Below, piece by piece: positions 1 to 9,716 of a stretch of 64,000 bases of DNA (its first letter is position 1; every line of letters starts with the position of its first letter). Source of the DNA: Arcobacter sp. LA11. Lineage in GTDB: Bacteria > Campylobacterota > Campylobacteria > Campylobacterales > Arcobacteraceae. A program made the position numbers and the translations under genes. The stretch spans positions 84,208 through 148,207 of the forward strand of contig NZ_BDIR01000007.1 of NCBI RefSeq assembly GCF_001895145.1, written 5' to 3'. The notes beneath the pieces are model-generated. The model saw only the letters and a program-made list of their open reading frames with translations. It searched no databases and was not told where the DNA came from.

Positions 1-806
1 CTAAGGATTTTAAAACTAACATCAGCTTCATACTTTTTTTCTTCTTTATTAAATCTCATATCTTCAATCAAACAATTTTTAATACTTTCTAATAGCTTAT
101 ATATTCCATCTTTTTTCTTAGACTCTAAAACCATAAAAAATTTAGAGTTTTCAAAAAGTATAGATTTTATTTTTACACTATTACTCTTCCCATTTTCATA
201 GACTTGCAAAATCTCCTTTGATATATAAGTAAAAGTTTTATCTTTTTTTATATCTTCAATATTGGTTTTAAAATTAGTAAAATCATCTTTTTTATCTTTA
301 CTCTCAATATTTATATAAAAATAAATAAGAAATAACACTAAAATAGATAAGTAAGCTATATAGTATAAAAAATGGTGATTTTTTATTGCTTTTATCAGTT
401 TAAAATCTATTTTTTTATTCTGATTTAAATTAGTTTTTTTTAATGATGATATTTTTATGTTTTCAATACCTAAATGATTTTTAATAAATAATTTCAAGTC
501 ATTTATATCTAAATTATTTTCAATTTTTTTATAATAAAAAGGTCTGTTATCCCTGTACAAAATAAAATAATCATCTGATAAAAACAATTCATCATTTTTA
601 GAATTTATATTAAAAACTTTTGGCAATAGGTTATTACTCATTTCAAAAATAAGAACTTGGTAAGAAGTTAAATACTCTATAAAATTGTAATAAATATATG
701 TTTTTTGATTTAGTCTTATATTCTTTGATTTTATATTTGTAAGTAGAAATTTTTCAATATATTTAGAAGAAATAGGTTCACTTACTTTTATTTCAAAAAC
801 TTCAAT
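1..806 (-). CDS. Hypothetical single-pass membrane protein (3' end outside window)
   Basis: A frame open from the left window edge reads leftward for about 268 codons. The product has a soluble N-terminal half, one clear membrane segment in the middle (HHFLYYIAYLSILVLFLIYF, about residues 140-160) and a Lys/Glu-rich C-terminal part that runs off the window. No family is recognised. The frame closes with TAA four codons upstream of an ATT at 806-804, which sits behind a good AAGGA ribosome site. Either ATT is the initiator (rare) or translation begins at the ATG at 641, which has no clear ribosome site. Reality of the gene is likely from the long open frame; function is unknown. Confidence 0.55.
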   Translation of the reverse strand, partial: MEVFEIKVSEPISSKYIEKFLLTNIKSKNIRLNQKTYIYYNFIEYLTSYQVLIFEMSNNLLPKVFNINSKNDELFLSDDYFILYRDNRPFYYKKIENNLDINDLKLFIKNHLGIENIKISSLKKTNLNQNKKIDFKLIKAIKNHHFLYYIAYLSILVLFLIYFYINIESKDKKDDFTNFKTNIEDIKKDKTFTYISKEILQVYENGKSNSVKIKSILFENSKFFMVLESKKKDGIYKLLESIKNCLIEDMRFNKEEKKYEADVSFKIL

Positions 807-895
807 AATAAATCCTTAATAAAAAATATAATAAGGCATATTATTATTTAAAGCTTTAAAAATAGTTTAATTTAATAAGTTTTTCTATTATTTAA

Positions 896-1783
896 CTAAA
901 ATGTTACGTCGTAACCTAACTCTTTTAGTCCTTGTTTATTCTTTGTCCAACCTTTTTTGATAGAAACAAATAATTCCAAGTAACATTTTCTACCTGTAAG
1001 TTTTTCAATTTTTAGTCTAGCATCTTTACCTATTCTTTTTATTGCACTGGCACCTTTACCAATTATCATACCTTTTTGAGTACTTTTTTGAACAATGATT
1101 GTAGCTTTTACAACATCTAAATCATCTTTTTCTTCAACTTTATTTATTAAAACATCGGTTTCATAAGGAATTTCATCTGAAATATTATCAAAAATCGACT
1201 CTCTAATAAATTCTTTAAATATATCTCTCATATGCTCAGTAGTCAAAATTTCAGGATCAAATAAATAAGGATGAACAGGAAGATGTTGAACTACAACATC
1301 TAGGATATTTGATTGTTTTGTCTGTTTTTTAATAGATACTGGAATAACAGCTTGATATTTATCAGAATACTCTTCGTACTCTTTCATTTTTGCTAGTACT
1401 TCATCATTCGATACATTATCTATTTTTGTAAGAAGTAAAATGTGTTTTGTATTTTTCTTATTCTTTTCTAAGAAATTTTCATAATGTGTTAACTTATCTG
1501 TAACAGGTGCTAAAAATAAAATTAAATCACAATCACCAATAGCCTTTAAAGCCTCATCTAACATAAATTGGTTAAGTAATTTTTCTGTTTCATGAAGTCC
1601 TGGAGTATCTACAAATACTATTTGGTCATCATCATGCATTACAATTATATTTGATCTCTTTCTTGTCGCATTTGCTTTATGTGAAACCATCGCAATCTTT
1701 TCACCAACTAACCAATTTAAAAGAGAACTTTTCCCTGCATTAGGACGTCCTACAACTGAAACATAACCACACTTACTACTCAT
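896..1783 (-). CDS. era: GTPase Era
   Basis: Era is a conserved GTPase that binds 16S rRNA near its 3' end and helps 30S subunit assembly. The 295-aa length is typical. The G1 loop GRPNAGKS is at residues 12-19, G3 DTPG at 59-62 and G4 TKID at 119-122. The C-terminal KH RNA-binding domain carries the IGKG loop at about 241-244 (GMIIGKGASAIKRIG). TKID instead of NKxD is a mild variant. The gene lies just upstream (in its reading direction) of the partial membrane-protein gene, probably in one transcript. Identification is firm. Confidence 0.96.
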   Translation of the reverse strand: MSSKCGYVSVVGRPNAGKSSLLNWLVGEKIAMVSHKANATRKRSNIIVMHDDDQIVFVDTPGLHETEKLLNQFMLDEALKAIGDCDLILFLAPVTDKLTHYENFLEKNKKNTKHILLLTKIDNVSNDEVLAKMKEYEEYSDKYQAVIPVSIKKQTKQSNILDVVVQHLPVHPYLFDPEILTTEHMRDIFKEFIRESIFDNISDEIPYETDVLINKVEEKDDLDVVKATIIVQKSTQKGMIIGKGASAIKRIGKDARLKIEKLTGRKCYLELFVSIKKGWTKNKQGLKELGYDVTF

Positions 1784-1870
1784 TTTATTCCTTAAATTCT
1801 ATATAAAAGTGTATTATATCAAAATGAAGCTACTTATCTTCTTCTATAATGCAAGTTGATTGTTTTTAGT

Positions 1871-2710
1871 TTATAGTGTAATCTCATCTGAAAGAGTACA
1901 TAATCCTTTAAATTGAGGAAAAATATCCATCTCTTTTATAAACTTCCTAGGCGTTAATCCCGTAAAAGATTTAAACTCTTTTGTAAAGTGAGATTGGTCA
2001 TAAAAGTTATTCTCATAAGAGAGTTTTGTAAAGTTTATATTATATTGGTTAAATTTTATAGTATCTAAGACTTGATAAAATCTTGCAACTTTTTGTATCT
2101 CTTTAGGGCTTAACCCAGTAAGAGACTTTACATTTCTTTCTATTTGTCTTTTAGATAAGTTTTGTTCACTGAAAAATGATTTCAAATTGGCATTTCTATA
2201 AAGTTGATTAATATTTAATATCAAATCATCGGCATGAAAATTGTTTTTATTAAATAAATCAAAAAGAAAAACATCTAAAAAGTTCATAATTATTGAATCA
2301 GTTTTAAGATTATATATTTGCTCTAATATTGAGTTATCAAACTTTATTGATAATTCATCTAAAGTATAAACTTTATCTTCTAATAAAGAGACAGGTGTTT
2401 TAAAAAGCTTATAAAAAATACTTGGGTTAAATTGAATGTCAATTACATGAATATCATTACTAAATTTTAATTTATTATTAATTTTACATGGAGGAATTAC
2501 ATATACTCCTCTTTTGATTTTTCCCTCTTTATAGTAATCATTTAAATTAAAAGTTCCATCTATTACAAGTAATACTGTAGTACAGCCATCAGGCATTAAA
2601 TTATGATCATAAAAAAATGAACTATCAGTTTTTTCTCCTTTTAAAAACCAATAGACCTTTATCCATTCTTTTAATTTTTCATGAGGGAGATACATTTTTG
2701 ATTTAATCAT
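1871..2710 (-). CDS. qhpR: AraC-family regulator, probable QhpR
   Basis: A 279-aa protein with an unclassified N-terminal sensor half and a C-terminal AraC-type pair of helix-turn-helix motifs. These are seen at about residues 185-260 (LSKRQIERNVKSLTGLSP and FYDQSHFTKEFKSFTGLTP). It is transcribed divergently from qhpA across a 262-bp gap that holds a 13-bp direct repeat. In Paracoccus an AraC-family protein QhpR activates the qhp operon in response to primary amines, and the position here matches that arrangement. The family is seen in the sequence; the role as activator of the neighbouring operon is inferred from context. Confidence 0.75.
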   Translation of the reverse strand: MIKSKMYLPHEKLKEWIKVYWFLKGEKTDSSFFYDHNLMPDGCTTVLLVIDGTFNLNDYYKEGKIKRGVYVIPPCKINNKLKFSNDIHVIDIQFNPSIFYKLFKTPVSLLEDKVYTLDELSIKFDNSILEQIYNLKTDSIIMNFLDVFLFDLFNKNNFHADDLILNINQLYRNANLKSFFSEQNLSKRQIERNVKSLTGLSPKEIQKVARFYQVLDTIKFNQYNINFTKLSYENNFYDQSHFTKEFKSFTGLTPRKFIKEMDIFPQFKGLCTLSDEITL

Positions 2711-2819
2711 AAGTACTCCTTTATATTCTAATTATAATTTAATTTAATAGCTAATTTTTTAAATTAGTGTTTAAAATAAATACAGAAAAGTTGATTTATA
2801 TGCTTATAAAATTAAAAAT

Positions 2820-2902
2820 GTCGTTTTTTTACAAAAATTAATTATTAGATTTTATTTACATATTTAGGTGTTAAAAAATATACAAAAAAGTCGTTTTTTT
2901 AC
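2820..2902 (+). promoter_or_regulatory. Direct repeats and promoter upstream of qhpA
   Basis: The 13-mer GTCGTTTTTTTAC occurs twice in the same orientation, at 2820-2832 and 2890-2902. A degenerate copy may lie near 2786. A TATAAT at 2926-2931 is a good -10, but the position expected for the -35 (about 2903-2908) is poor, and the proximal repeat abuts it. That is the layout expected for an AraC-type activator bound next to RNA polymerase. Binding by the divergent regulator is inferred. Confidence 0.5.
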
Positions 2903-2972
2903 TATTTATTTTTTTTATTAATTTTTATAATTTCAGCAATCAATCTTGATTAAATAAGAAAAAGGAGAGAGT

Positions 2973-4559
2973 TTGAAAACTACTTATTTAAATTCGGCAT
3001 TGAAATTTAGTATAGGTATATTAATTAGTTCAACTAGTTTGTTCGCTACAAACTATACAGAAGCAAAGAATATTATTAATACTAAATGTACAGCATGTCA
3101 CGCGGGAAGTGCTACATCTGGTTTAAGCAGGGTTTCTGAACAAAGAAAAACACCTGAAGCATGGATGATGACACTAAAAAGGATGAAAGAAGACCACGGT
3201 CTAAAACTCACAAAAAGTGAAAATGAAAAGGTTGTAAAATATCTATCTGATACTCAAGGTCTAAACTATGATGAGACTACAGACTATAGATATATATTAG
3301 AAAAAACACCAAACTATCAAGAGTCAACAAACTTAGATGCTCAATTTACTGAAGTATGTGCAAGATGTCATAGTGCTGCAAGGGGAACACTTCAAAGAAG
3401 AACAAATGATGAGTGGAGCAAGATAGTTGATCTACACTTAGGAAAATTTCCTACAACTGAGTACCAATCACTTGCAAGAGATAGAGACTGGTATGGTATT
3501 GCAAAAAATGAAATTGTACCTTATTTAAACAAACATTTTAACAATGATAAAAAGTTTAAGTTAGAAAAAAATGATTTTGAAGGTTCTTGGTCTTTTTATG
3601 GACATAGATTAGGTGAAGGCGACTTTTCTTTAACTATGAAAGTTGCAAAAGAATCAAATGATAAATATAAAATCTCTATTGATGGTAGTTATATAGATGG
3701 AAGAAAAATCCAAGGAGAAGGATATTCTGACATATATAGTGGCTATGAGTGGAGAGCTATTTTAAAAATTAATGATATTAAATACAAACAAGTCTTTGCA
3801 TTTGATTCAAAAACAGGGAAACTATCTGGAAGTATGTTTGAAACTCTACACCCAGAAGAACACTCAACTTTAACAGGTGTTAAACAAGGAACTAACAAGG
3901 CTATATTAGGTGTATATCCAAAATCAATTAAAGCTGGAAGTTCTGAAACTATAACAATTACTGGTGCAAACCTAAATGGAAATGTAAAACTTTCAAGTGG
4001 ACTTTCTATAAATAAAATTCTTGAAAAAACTTCATCAAAAATTGTTTTAGATGTGACTGCATCTTCAAAATATGATTCAAAACTAATTGATTTAATGGTT
4101 GGTTCAACAAAATTTGATGAAGATTTGGTTGTTTACAAAAAAATTGATACTTTAAAAGTTTATCCTACATATGCAATTGCAAGAGTTGGTGATGGTGGCG
4201 GAAAAATGGCAAAACAACACGCAATTTTTGAAGCTCATGGATACTTAAGTGGAAAAGATGGAAAGTTAGGAACTTCTGATGATATCTCTTTAGGAAAAGT
4301 AGATGCAAAATGGAATGTTCTACCATTTGATGATAGAGCAAAAGTTGATGAAGATGTTAAATTTACTGGTGATATGGATTCATATAGTGGAAGATTTACT
4401 CCATCATTTGCAGGACCAAATCCAAAAAGAAGATTTGGAACAAACAACGCTGGAAATTTAAAAATAATTGCAACATATAAAGATGGTGCTAACACTTTAG
4501 AAGCTGATTCTCATTTAATTGTAACTGTTCAAAAGTGGGTAAATCCTCCAATTGATTAG
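2973..4559 (+). CDS. qhpA: Quinohemoprotein amine dehydrogenase alpha subunit
   Basis: This is the di-haem subunit of periplasmic QHNDH, which oxidises primary amines and passes electrons to external cytochromes or cupredoxins. The 528-aa protein has a signal peptide (about residues 1-25, ending SLFA). Two CxxCH sites follow, CTACH at 39-43 and CARCH at 129-133, then the beta-rich domains II-IV, with an Ig-like stretch from about 310. It starts with TTG behind a strong AGGAGAG site. It heads an operon in the order A-D-C-B-F-E-G, the order known from Paracoccus. Length and haem spacing fit the family; identification is firm. Confidence 0.93.
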   Translation: MKTTYLNSALKFSIGILISSTSLFATNYTEAKNIINTKCTACHAGSATSGLSRVSEQRKTPEAWMMTLKRMKEDHGLKLTKSENEKVVKYLSDTQGLNYDETTDYRYILEKTPNYQESTNLDAQFTEVCARCHSAARGTLQRRTNDEWSKIVDLHLGKFPTTEYQSLARDRDWYGIAKNEIVPYLNKHFNNDKKFKLEKNDFEGSWSFYGHRLGEGDFSLTMKVAKESNDKYKISIDGSYIDGRKIQGEGYSDIYSGYEWRAILKINDIKYKQVFAFDSKTGKLSGSMFETLHPEEHSTLTGVKQGTNKAILGVYPKSIKAGSSETITITGANLNGNVKLSSGLSINKILEKTSSKIVLDVTASSKYDSKLIDLMVGSTKFDEDLVVYKKIDTLKVYPTYAIARVGDGGGKMAKQHAIFEAHGYLSGKDGKLGTSDDISLGKVDAKWNVLPFDDRAKVDEDVKFTGDMDSYSGRFTPSFAGPNPKRRFGTNNAGNLKIIATYKDGANTLEADSHLIVTVQKWVNPPID

Positions 4560-4570
4560 GAGATATTAAT

Positions 4571-5968
4571 ATGAGTAATAATGAACTAAAAATAAATAAT
4601 CACAATTTTAGAGTTATTAAAAATAGTGATTCAAATTTATTATTCCATGTTCCATCTTCTTCACTTTTTGAACTAGATGAAACAAATGAAAGTTTAATAA
4701 ATAGACTTGATAATAAAAAAATTGAGAGTTTCTCAAAAGAAGAAATAGTTGAATTAGAAAAATTAAATATTGTTGGAAATGAAGAGCCTTTTAAATATAC
4801 AGAGGTTAAAAATTTCCCTGCAACTACTTTGATTTTAAATATTGCTTCTGGATGTAATTTAAGTTGTACATACTGTTATAAAGCTGATTTAGAGACTTTA
4901 AGCAATAGTGGAAATATGACTTTTGAAACAGCGACACAAGCAATTGAGCATTTATATGAAGGTGCACCAGGTCAGAAACTTTACAATGTAACTTTTTTTG
5001 GTGGAGAGCCTTTAAGTAATTTTGAGTTGATTAAAGATGTAACTATTTATGCAACTAAGTTTTTCAAAGAAAAAGATGCACAAGTTGATTTTACAATCAC
5101 TACAAATGCAACACTTTTAACAAAAGAGATTATCTCATTTCTAAAAAGCTATCAGTTTGGAATTACTATTAGTATGGATGGGCCAAAGGCTATTCATAAT
5201 AAAACAAGATTAACAAATAGTGGTAGTGGAAGCTATGATATGGTTAGAAAGAAAGTTGAACTTCTTCTTAGCATGTATGATAAAAACAGACCTATTGGAG
5301 CAAGAGTTACTTTAACAAGAGGAATAACTCAAGTTGAAGAAATCTGGGATCACTTATTTAATGACTTAAATTTCTCAGAAGTTGGATTTGCACCTGCGAC
5401 TGCAAGTGATAATGCAATTTTTAACTTAAGTGAAAAAGAGCTTGTAGATGTATTTGAAGGCTTTAAAAAGATGGGAGAAGCTTATATTGATTCAGCTTGT
5501 AAAGGCGAATTTAATGGATTCTCAAATCTTCATAGAATAGTAGGTGATATTCACGCGGGAAGAAAGAAAAAACTTCCATGTGGTGCTGGTGTTGGTCTTT
5601 TATCAGTTAGTTATGAAGGTGATTTTGATCTTTGTCATAGGTTTACAGGGAGTGATTTTCCAAATTTTGGAAATGTAAAAACTGGACTTGATAAACCTAA
5701 ATTATCTAACTTTATAGAAAAAAGATTAAACACAAATGATGGAGATTGTTCAACATGTCATATTAGAAATTTATGTGCAGGTGGATGTTACCACGAGAGT
5801 TACATAAAATATAATGACCCATCAAAAGCAGTATTACATTACTGCGATATTATGAGAGATTGGATTGATTTTGGGCTTTATACTTATTCAAAAATCAGAA
5901 ATGACAATCCAGAGTTTTTTGACAAATATTTTAATGAAGAAAAAGGAGATACAAATGGGCTTATTTAA
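4571..5968 (+). CDS. qhpD: Radical SAM/SPASM maturase of QHNDH gamma subunit
   Basis: QhpD installs the intra-peptidyl Cys-to-Asp/Glu thioether bonds in the gamma subunit. The radical-SAM cluster motif CNLSCTYC (CxxxCxxC) is at residues 95-102. The GGEP motif lies near 145, and the C-terminal part has a Cys-rich SPASM region including [14 protein letters not shown]. It starts 11 bp after qhpA behind an AGGAG site. Its 3' end overlaps the start of qhpC, which suggests translational coupling of the modifying enzyme to its substrate. At 465 aa it is close to the family length. Confidence 0.94.
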   Translation: MSNNELKINNHNFRVIKNSDSNLLFHVPSSSLFELDETNESLINRLDNKKIESFSKEEIVELEKLNIVGNEEPFKYTEVKNFPATTLILNIASGCNLSCTYCYKADLETLSNSGNMTFETATQAIEHLYEGAPGQKLYNVTFFGGEPLSNFELIKDVTIYATKFFKEKDAQVDFTITTNATLLTKEIISFLKSYQFGITISMDGPKAIHNKTRLTNSGSGSYDMVRKKVELLLSMYDKNRPIGARVTLTRGITQVEEIWDHLFNDLNFSEVGFAPATASDNAIFNLSEKELVDVFEGFKKMGEAYIDSACKGEFNGFSNLHRIVGDIHAGRKKKLPCGAGVGLLSVSYEGDFDLCHRFTGSDFPNFGNVKTGLDKPKLSNFIEKRLNTNDGDCSTCHIRNLCAGGCYHESYIKYNDPSKAVLHYCDIMRDWIDFGLYTYSKIRNDNPEFFDKYFNEEKGDTNGLI

Positions 5969-6275
5969 ACCTTTAAATCCAAAAGCAGATTTATTAAATA
6001 AATCTATTAAAGAAGGAACACAAAAAGAAGTAATGGCAATGCAAAGTATTGTTGGATGTACATCTACATTTGACCCAGGTTGGGAAGTGGATGCATTTGG
6101 TGGGGTAGCTGGACTATGTCAACCAATGGAAGCAGACCTTTATGGTTGTTCTGACCCTTGTTGGTGGCCAACACAGATTCCAGATATTATGAGTAACTCT
6201 AAATGGAGTCAGAACTCTCCATCTGCAATGAAAGATTGGAAACAATTAACATCAACATACCCTATAGAGGAATAA
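5955..6275 (+). CDS. qhpC: Quinohemoprotein amine dehydrogenase gamma subunit (CTQ-bearing peptide)
   Basis: The small catalytic subunit, 106 aa from the ATG at 5955, behind AAAGGAG; a longer upstream frame overlapping qhpD is not the real start. By analogy with Paracoccus, where Cys7-Glu16, Cys27-Asp33 and Cys41-Asp49 are crosslinked and Cys37-Trp43 forms cysteine tryptophylquinone, all eight residues are present with identical spacing. Here they are C35/E44, C55/D61, C69/D77 and C65/W71. The constant offset implies a 28-residue leader to be cleaved by the protease encoded downstream. There is no Sec signal peptide, consistent with export by the dedicated ABC transporter. Confidence 0.95.
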   Translation: MGLFKPLNPKADLLNKSIKEGTQKEVMAMQSIVGCTSTFDPGWEVDAFGGVAGLCQPMEADLYGCSDPCWWPTQIPDIMSNSKWSQNSPSAMKDWKQLTSTYPIEE

Positions 6276-6287
6276 GAAAGGTCAAAT

Positions 6288-7430
6288 ATGAATAAAATAC
6301 TGATTTTAACAATAACTTTATTTGGTATAGTTTTTTCAGGTTGTTCAACTAAGCAACCTATGCCAAATACAACAAAAATGGAAGACTTATCTTTGAAAAA
6401 AGATAGGGACTATATTGCGGTAGTAAGTAAGAAAAATGAGCTACATATTGTAGATTCTAAGACACAAAAACTATATAAAACTTGTAAATTAGCAGGTCAT
6501 TATAGTACAGCTGGACTAATCATGTCACCAGATGGAAATACAGCATATGTACTTCAAGATGCATGGGGAGCTGTTTATGGTTATGATATGAACACTTGTG
6601 AAAATACATTTAGCGCAAAGTTTTCTAGTAAAGAGAAAAAAATAAAAGCTAGATCTGTAATGAGCTTCAATATAAACAATGATGGTAAAGAGTTATATAC
6701 AGTTTCAAACCCTGTGAAATTACACTCTGATAGCTATGAAGTAATGGATCCAATTTTTAGTATTTATAAAACAGATGCAGGAGTTAATGCTTCACCTATA
6801 AAAAGTTTTAAAGCACCAAGACAAATTACTATGCTTTCAACTGCAAAAGATGGAACTATCTTTGCTATAGGAGCAAATCTTTATAAAATAGACCCACATG
6901 CTGGAAAAATTGAAATTGCCGCTGATTTAAGACACTGGAAAAGAGAAAACTACTCTGTACCAGATATGTTAGCTCTATGGCCTGTTGGAAAGAATTCAAA
7001 TGAATTTTTAATTATGTATATTGCTGCAAAATTTAAAGATGCATCTCAAAACCCTGATACAGCAGATTATGTATGGGGAGCAGTTAGAACTGACTTAGAA
7101 ACTAACAATATAGAGATTAGTGATTTTGCACCTTTAGAGACTGTTATGTTTACAGGAATGACTCATCCAAATGATTCAAACCTTTTATATGGAGTTTTAA
7201 CAGACCTTACAAAGTTCGATAGAAAAGAGCAAAAAGTAATTAAAAGAGTTGATTTAGACCACTCATACTATTGTATCAACTTTTCAACAGATGGTTCTAA
7301 GCTATATCTAGGAGCTGCTTTAAATAAGATTGCTATTTATGATCCTGAAACATTAGAGAAGTTAAATACTATTGTTTTACCTGAAGGTGATGTTGGTATT
7401 GGAACAATGCAGGTATTTAGATCTAAATAA
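6288..7430 (+). CDS. qhpB: Quinohemoprotein amine dehydrogenase beta subunit
   Basis: The 380-aa product is the beta-propeller subunit of QHNDH, with YVTN/SMP30-like repeats (for example DYIAVVSKKNELHIVDSK and GLIMSPDGNTAYV). The N-terminus is a hydrophobic signal ending in VFSGC, with the Cys at residue 19. It looks like a lipoprotein signal, though Phe at -3 is atypical. If lipidated, this subunit would tether the enzyme to a membrane. It follows qhpC by 12 bp in the operon. Assignment rests on the propeller character and operon order. Confidence 0.88.
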   Translation: MNKILILTITLFGIVFSGCSTKQPMPNTTKMEDLSLKKDRDYIAVVSKKNELHIVDSKTQKLYKTCKLAGHYSTAGLIMSPDGNTAYVLQDAWGAVYGYDMNTCENTFSAKFSSKEKKIKARSVMSFNINNDGKELYTVSNPVKLHSDSYEVMDPIFSIYKTDAGVNASPIKSFKAPRQITMLSTAKDGTIFAIGANLYKIDPHAGKIEIAADLRHWKRENYSVPDMLALWPVGKNSNEFLIMYIAAKFKDASQNPDTADYVWGAVRTDLETNNIEISDFAPLETVMFTGMTHPNDSNLLYGVLTDLTKFDRKEQKVIKRVDLDHSYYCINFSTDGSKLYLGAALNKIAIYDPETLEKLNTIVLPEGDVGIGTMQVFRSK

Positions 7431-7432
7431 TT

Positions 7433-9070
7433 ATGAAAAACAGAGTTTTAAATAGTTTAATATCTTATATATTAAAAGAAAAAAGAGCTGTTGTTTTACT
7501 GCTTGGTATCTCTATGATATCAAGTGGTATTGCAGTTATTCAGCCATTGTTAATGCAAAAGCTAATTGATGACGCTTTAATTGTAAAAAATATTGATAAC
7601 TTTTTTTACCTTGTATTTGTCATAGCCTTTATCTCTATTTTTTCAATAGCTCTCTCTGTTTTTTTACAATACAACTATACAAAACTTTCAATCAAAATTT
7701 TATATAGTCTTAGAATCGATATTTTTGAAAAGATATTTTTAAATAAAAAACTCTTTTTTCAAAGAAATCGAGTTGGTGATTTACTTTCACGTTTAGAAGG
7801 TGATATAAGTGAACTTCAAAGATTTGGAGTGGACTCCATTTTTGCACTTTTCTCTGCTGTTTTTGGATTAATTGGGGCACTTTTTATAATGTTCTATTTT
7901 GATGTGACATTAGCTATTTTTGCCCTTTTATTGTTTCCTATAGAGTTTTTTCTTTTAAAACCAATGTATGTAAAAATGCATGACATAACAAAAGAAGTTA
8001 GACAAAGTAGTGCCTTTTTAGGAAGCTTTATTATTGAGTCATTTAGGTATGCAAGTTTTTTAAAGAAATTTAATAATATAGATGATAGAAAAGAAAACTT
8101 AAATACACTTCAAGATGCTCATAAAAATAGAATACTAAAACAACAAGTTGTACAAATAAAATTTGCTCAGATACCTATAATCATATCACTTATTGCAAGA
8201 TTAGCTTTAATAGTCTTTGGTGGTTTAAAAGTTATAAATGCAGATATTACAATAGGTCAATTAATTGCATTTTTAAGTTATTTCTCAATGGTTCTATCTC
8301 CCGTGCATGCAGTTTTGGGAATACTTAACAATATACCAAAATTGAAAGTAAGTATAAATAGACTCGATGAAATTCTTCCAAAAAATATAAAAGAAAAAAA
8401 GATAAATAATTTACCAAAAAATTTTGATATAGAATTTAAAAATCTTAGCTTTTCATATCCAAATGCTATGAATCTATTTGAAAATCTAGACTTAAAAATA
8501 AAAGCAAAAGAAAAGATAGTTTTATTGGGAAATAATGGCATAGGAAAAAGTACACTTATAGATTTAGTTTTAAACAATTTAGAACCAAATAGCGGTCAAA
8601 TTTTACTTGACAATAAAAATATAGATGAGATAGAAAATAAAACTTTACAATCATCAATAGGTTTAGTTGAGCAAAACCCTGTAATAATATCAACTACCCT
8701 AAAAGAGAATCTTTTAATAGCCAACAAATCTTGTGATGATTCAATTTTATTACATGCACTTGAAAAAGTTGGTCTTTTATCTTGGTATAAAACTTTAGAA
8801 AATGGATTAGAAACACAACTTAGTGAGGATGGGAAAAACCTTTCTGGAGGACAAAAACAAAGACTTTCAATAGCAAGATTAATTTTACAAAATCCTTCAG
8901 TGGTAGTTATGGATGAGCCAACTTCATCTTTAGATAAAGGCTTTGTTGAGATTATTGATTCTTTAATAGATGAAAACTTTAATGAGTCAACAAAAATCAT
9001 AATCTCACATCATGATTGTTATAAAAATGCAAGAGTTCTAAAAGTCGAAAATAAAAATATAAAAGAGTAA
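7433..9070 (+). CDS. qhpF: ABC transporter (fused permease-ATPase), probable QhpF
   Basis: A half-transporter of 545 aa with about six membrane helices in the first 300 residues and a C-terminal ATPase domain. Walker A GNNGIGKS is at 366-373, the signature LSGGQ at 470-474 and Walker B ending in DE at 494-495. It would act as a homodimer. In the Paracoccus operon the corresponding protein is needed to move the crosslinked gamma peptide to the periplasm. It starts 2 bp after qhpB. The transporter class is certain; the substrate comes from operon context. Confidence 0.88.
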   Translation: MKNRVLNSLISYILKEKRAVVLLLGISMISSGIAVIQPLLMQKLIDDALIVKNIDNFFYLVFVIAFISIFSIALSVFLQYNYTKLSIKILYSLRIDIFEKIFLNKKLFFQRNRVGDLLSRLEGDISELQRFGVDSIFALFSAVFGLIGALFIMFYFDVTLAIFALLLFPIEFFLLKPMYVKMHDITKEVRQSSAFLGSFIIESFRYASFLKKFNNIDDRKENLNTLQDAHKNRILKQQVVQIKFAQIPIIISLIARLALIVFGGLKVINADITIGQLIAFLSYFSMVLSPVHAVLGILNNIPKLKVSINRLDEILPKNIKEKKINNLPKNFDIEFKNLSFSYPNAMNLFENLDLKIKAKEKIVLLGNNGIGKSTLIDLVLNNLEPNSGQILLDNKNIDEIENKTLQSSIGLVEQNPVIISTTLKENLLIANKSCDDSILLHALEKVGLLSWYKTLENGLETQLSEDGKNLSGGQKQRLSIARLILQNPSVVVMDEPTSSLDKGFVEIIDSLIDENFNESTKIIISHHDCYKNARVLKVENKNIKE

Positions 9071-9074
9071 ATCA

Positions 9075-9716
9075 ATGTCTAAAAACATAAATGTCGCCAT
9101 ATTAGATAGTGGAAGTAAAATAAGCACTTTTGAAAAAATTGCAATAGATATAAATAAAAACCTAGAAGCAAATATAACTAAACAAAAAGAATTAAAATTT
9201 AATCATGGAGAGGTGATAACCTCAATAATAAAAGACTCAAATATAAACATCTATGATATTCAAATATTTGATGAAGAACTTAGAACAACACCTCTTCATA
9301 TCTATTATGCTTTGGAGTATCTTTTAGACAAAGATATTGATGTAATAAACCTAAGTTTAGGTGTTTCACAAAACTATCAAGAGATAGAGAGAATCTGTAA
9401 AGCTTTAATAAAAAAAGGTGTAACCATAGTGTCTTCATATCCTAGACGCTCCCAACTAGAGGTGTTTCCTGCTTCATATGAGGGAGTTATTAAAGTAACT
9501 TCTGAAGGAATGTGCAAAGATGAAAAAGTAGTTTCACTAGATAATAACAAAGAATACTTTGGCGCAAACCCTTTTTCAAATAAAAAAGAAGTAGCAGGAT
9601 CAAGTGTAGCAGTCGCAAAGTTTACAAAAGAGTTTTGTGAACTTTTACAAAAAGGCTTAAAAAAAGAGGAGATTCTAGAAGAGTTTTCAAAAAGGAAAGT
9701 AAATGAACCCTACTAA
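9075..9716 (+). CDS. qhpE: Subtilisin-like serine protease for gamma-subunit leader
   Basis: A short (213 aa) S8-family protease without signal peptide, so cytoplasmic. The catalytic triad can be placed at D11 (AILDSG), H44 (NHGEV) and S177 (AGSSVA). The INLSLG strand typical of subtilases is at 91-96. In QHNDH biogenesis QhpE removes the N-terminal leader of the crosslinked gamma peptide. The gene follows qhpF by 4 bp, and its last 14 bp overlap qhpG in another frame. Assignment is supported by both motifs and operon position. Confidence 0.9.
   Translation: MSKNINVAILDSGSKISTFEKIAIDINKNLEANITKQKELKFNHGEVITSIIKDSNINIYDIQIFDEELRTTPLHIYYALEYLLDKDIDVINLSLGVSQNYQEIERICKALIKKGVTIVSSYPRRSQLEVFPASYEGVIKVTSEGMCKDEKVVSLDNNKEYFGANPFSNKKEVAGSSVAVAKFTKEFCELLQKGLKKEEILEEFSKRKVNEPY

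Noticed and set aside
5865..5954. Upstream extension of the gamma-subunit frame (30 extra codons)
   Set aside because: The extension lies inside qhpD in another frame. The ATG at 5955 has a strong ribosome site and gives exactly the 28-residue leader known for the family.
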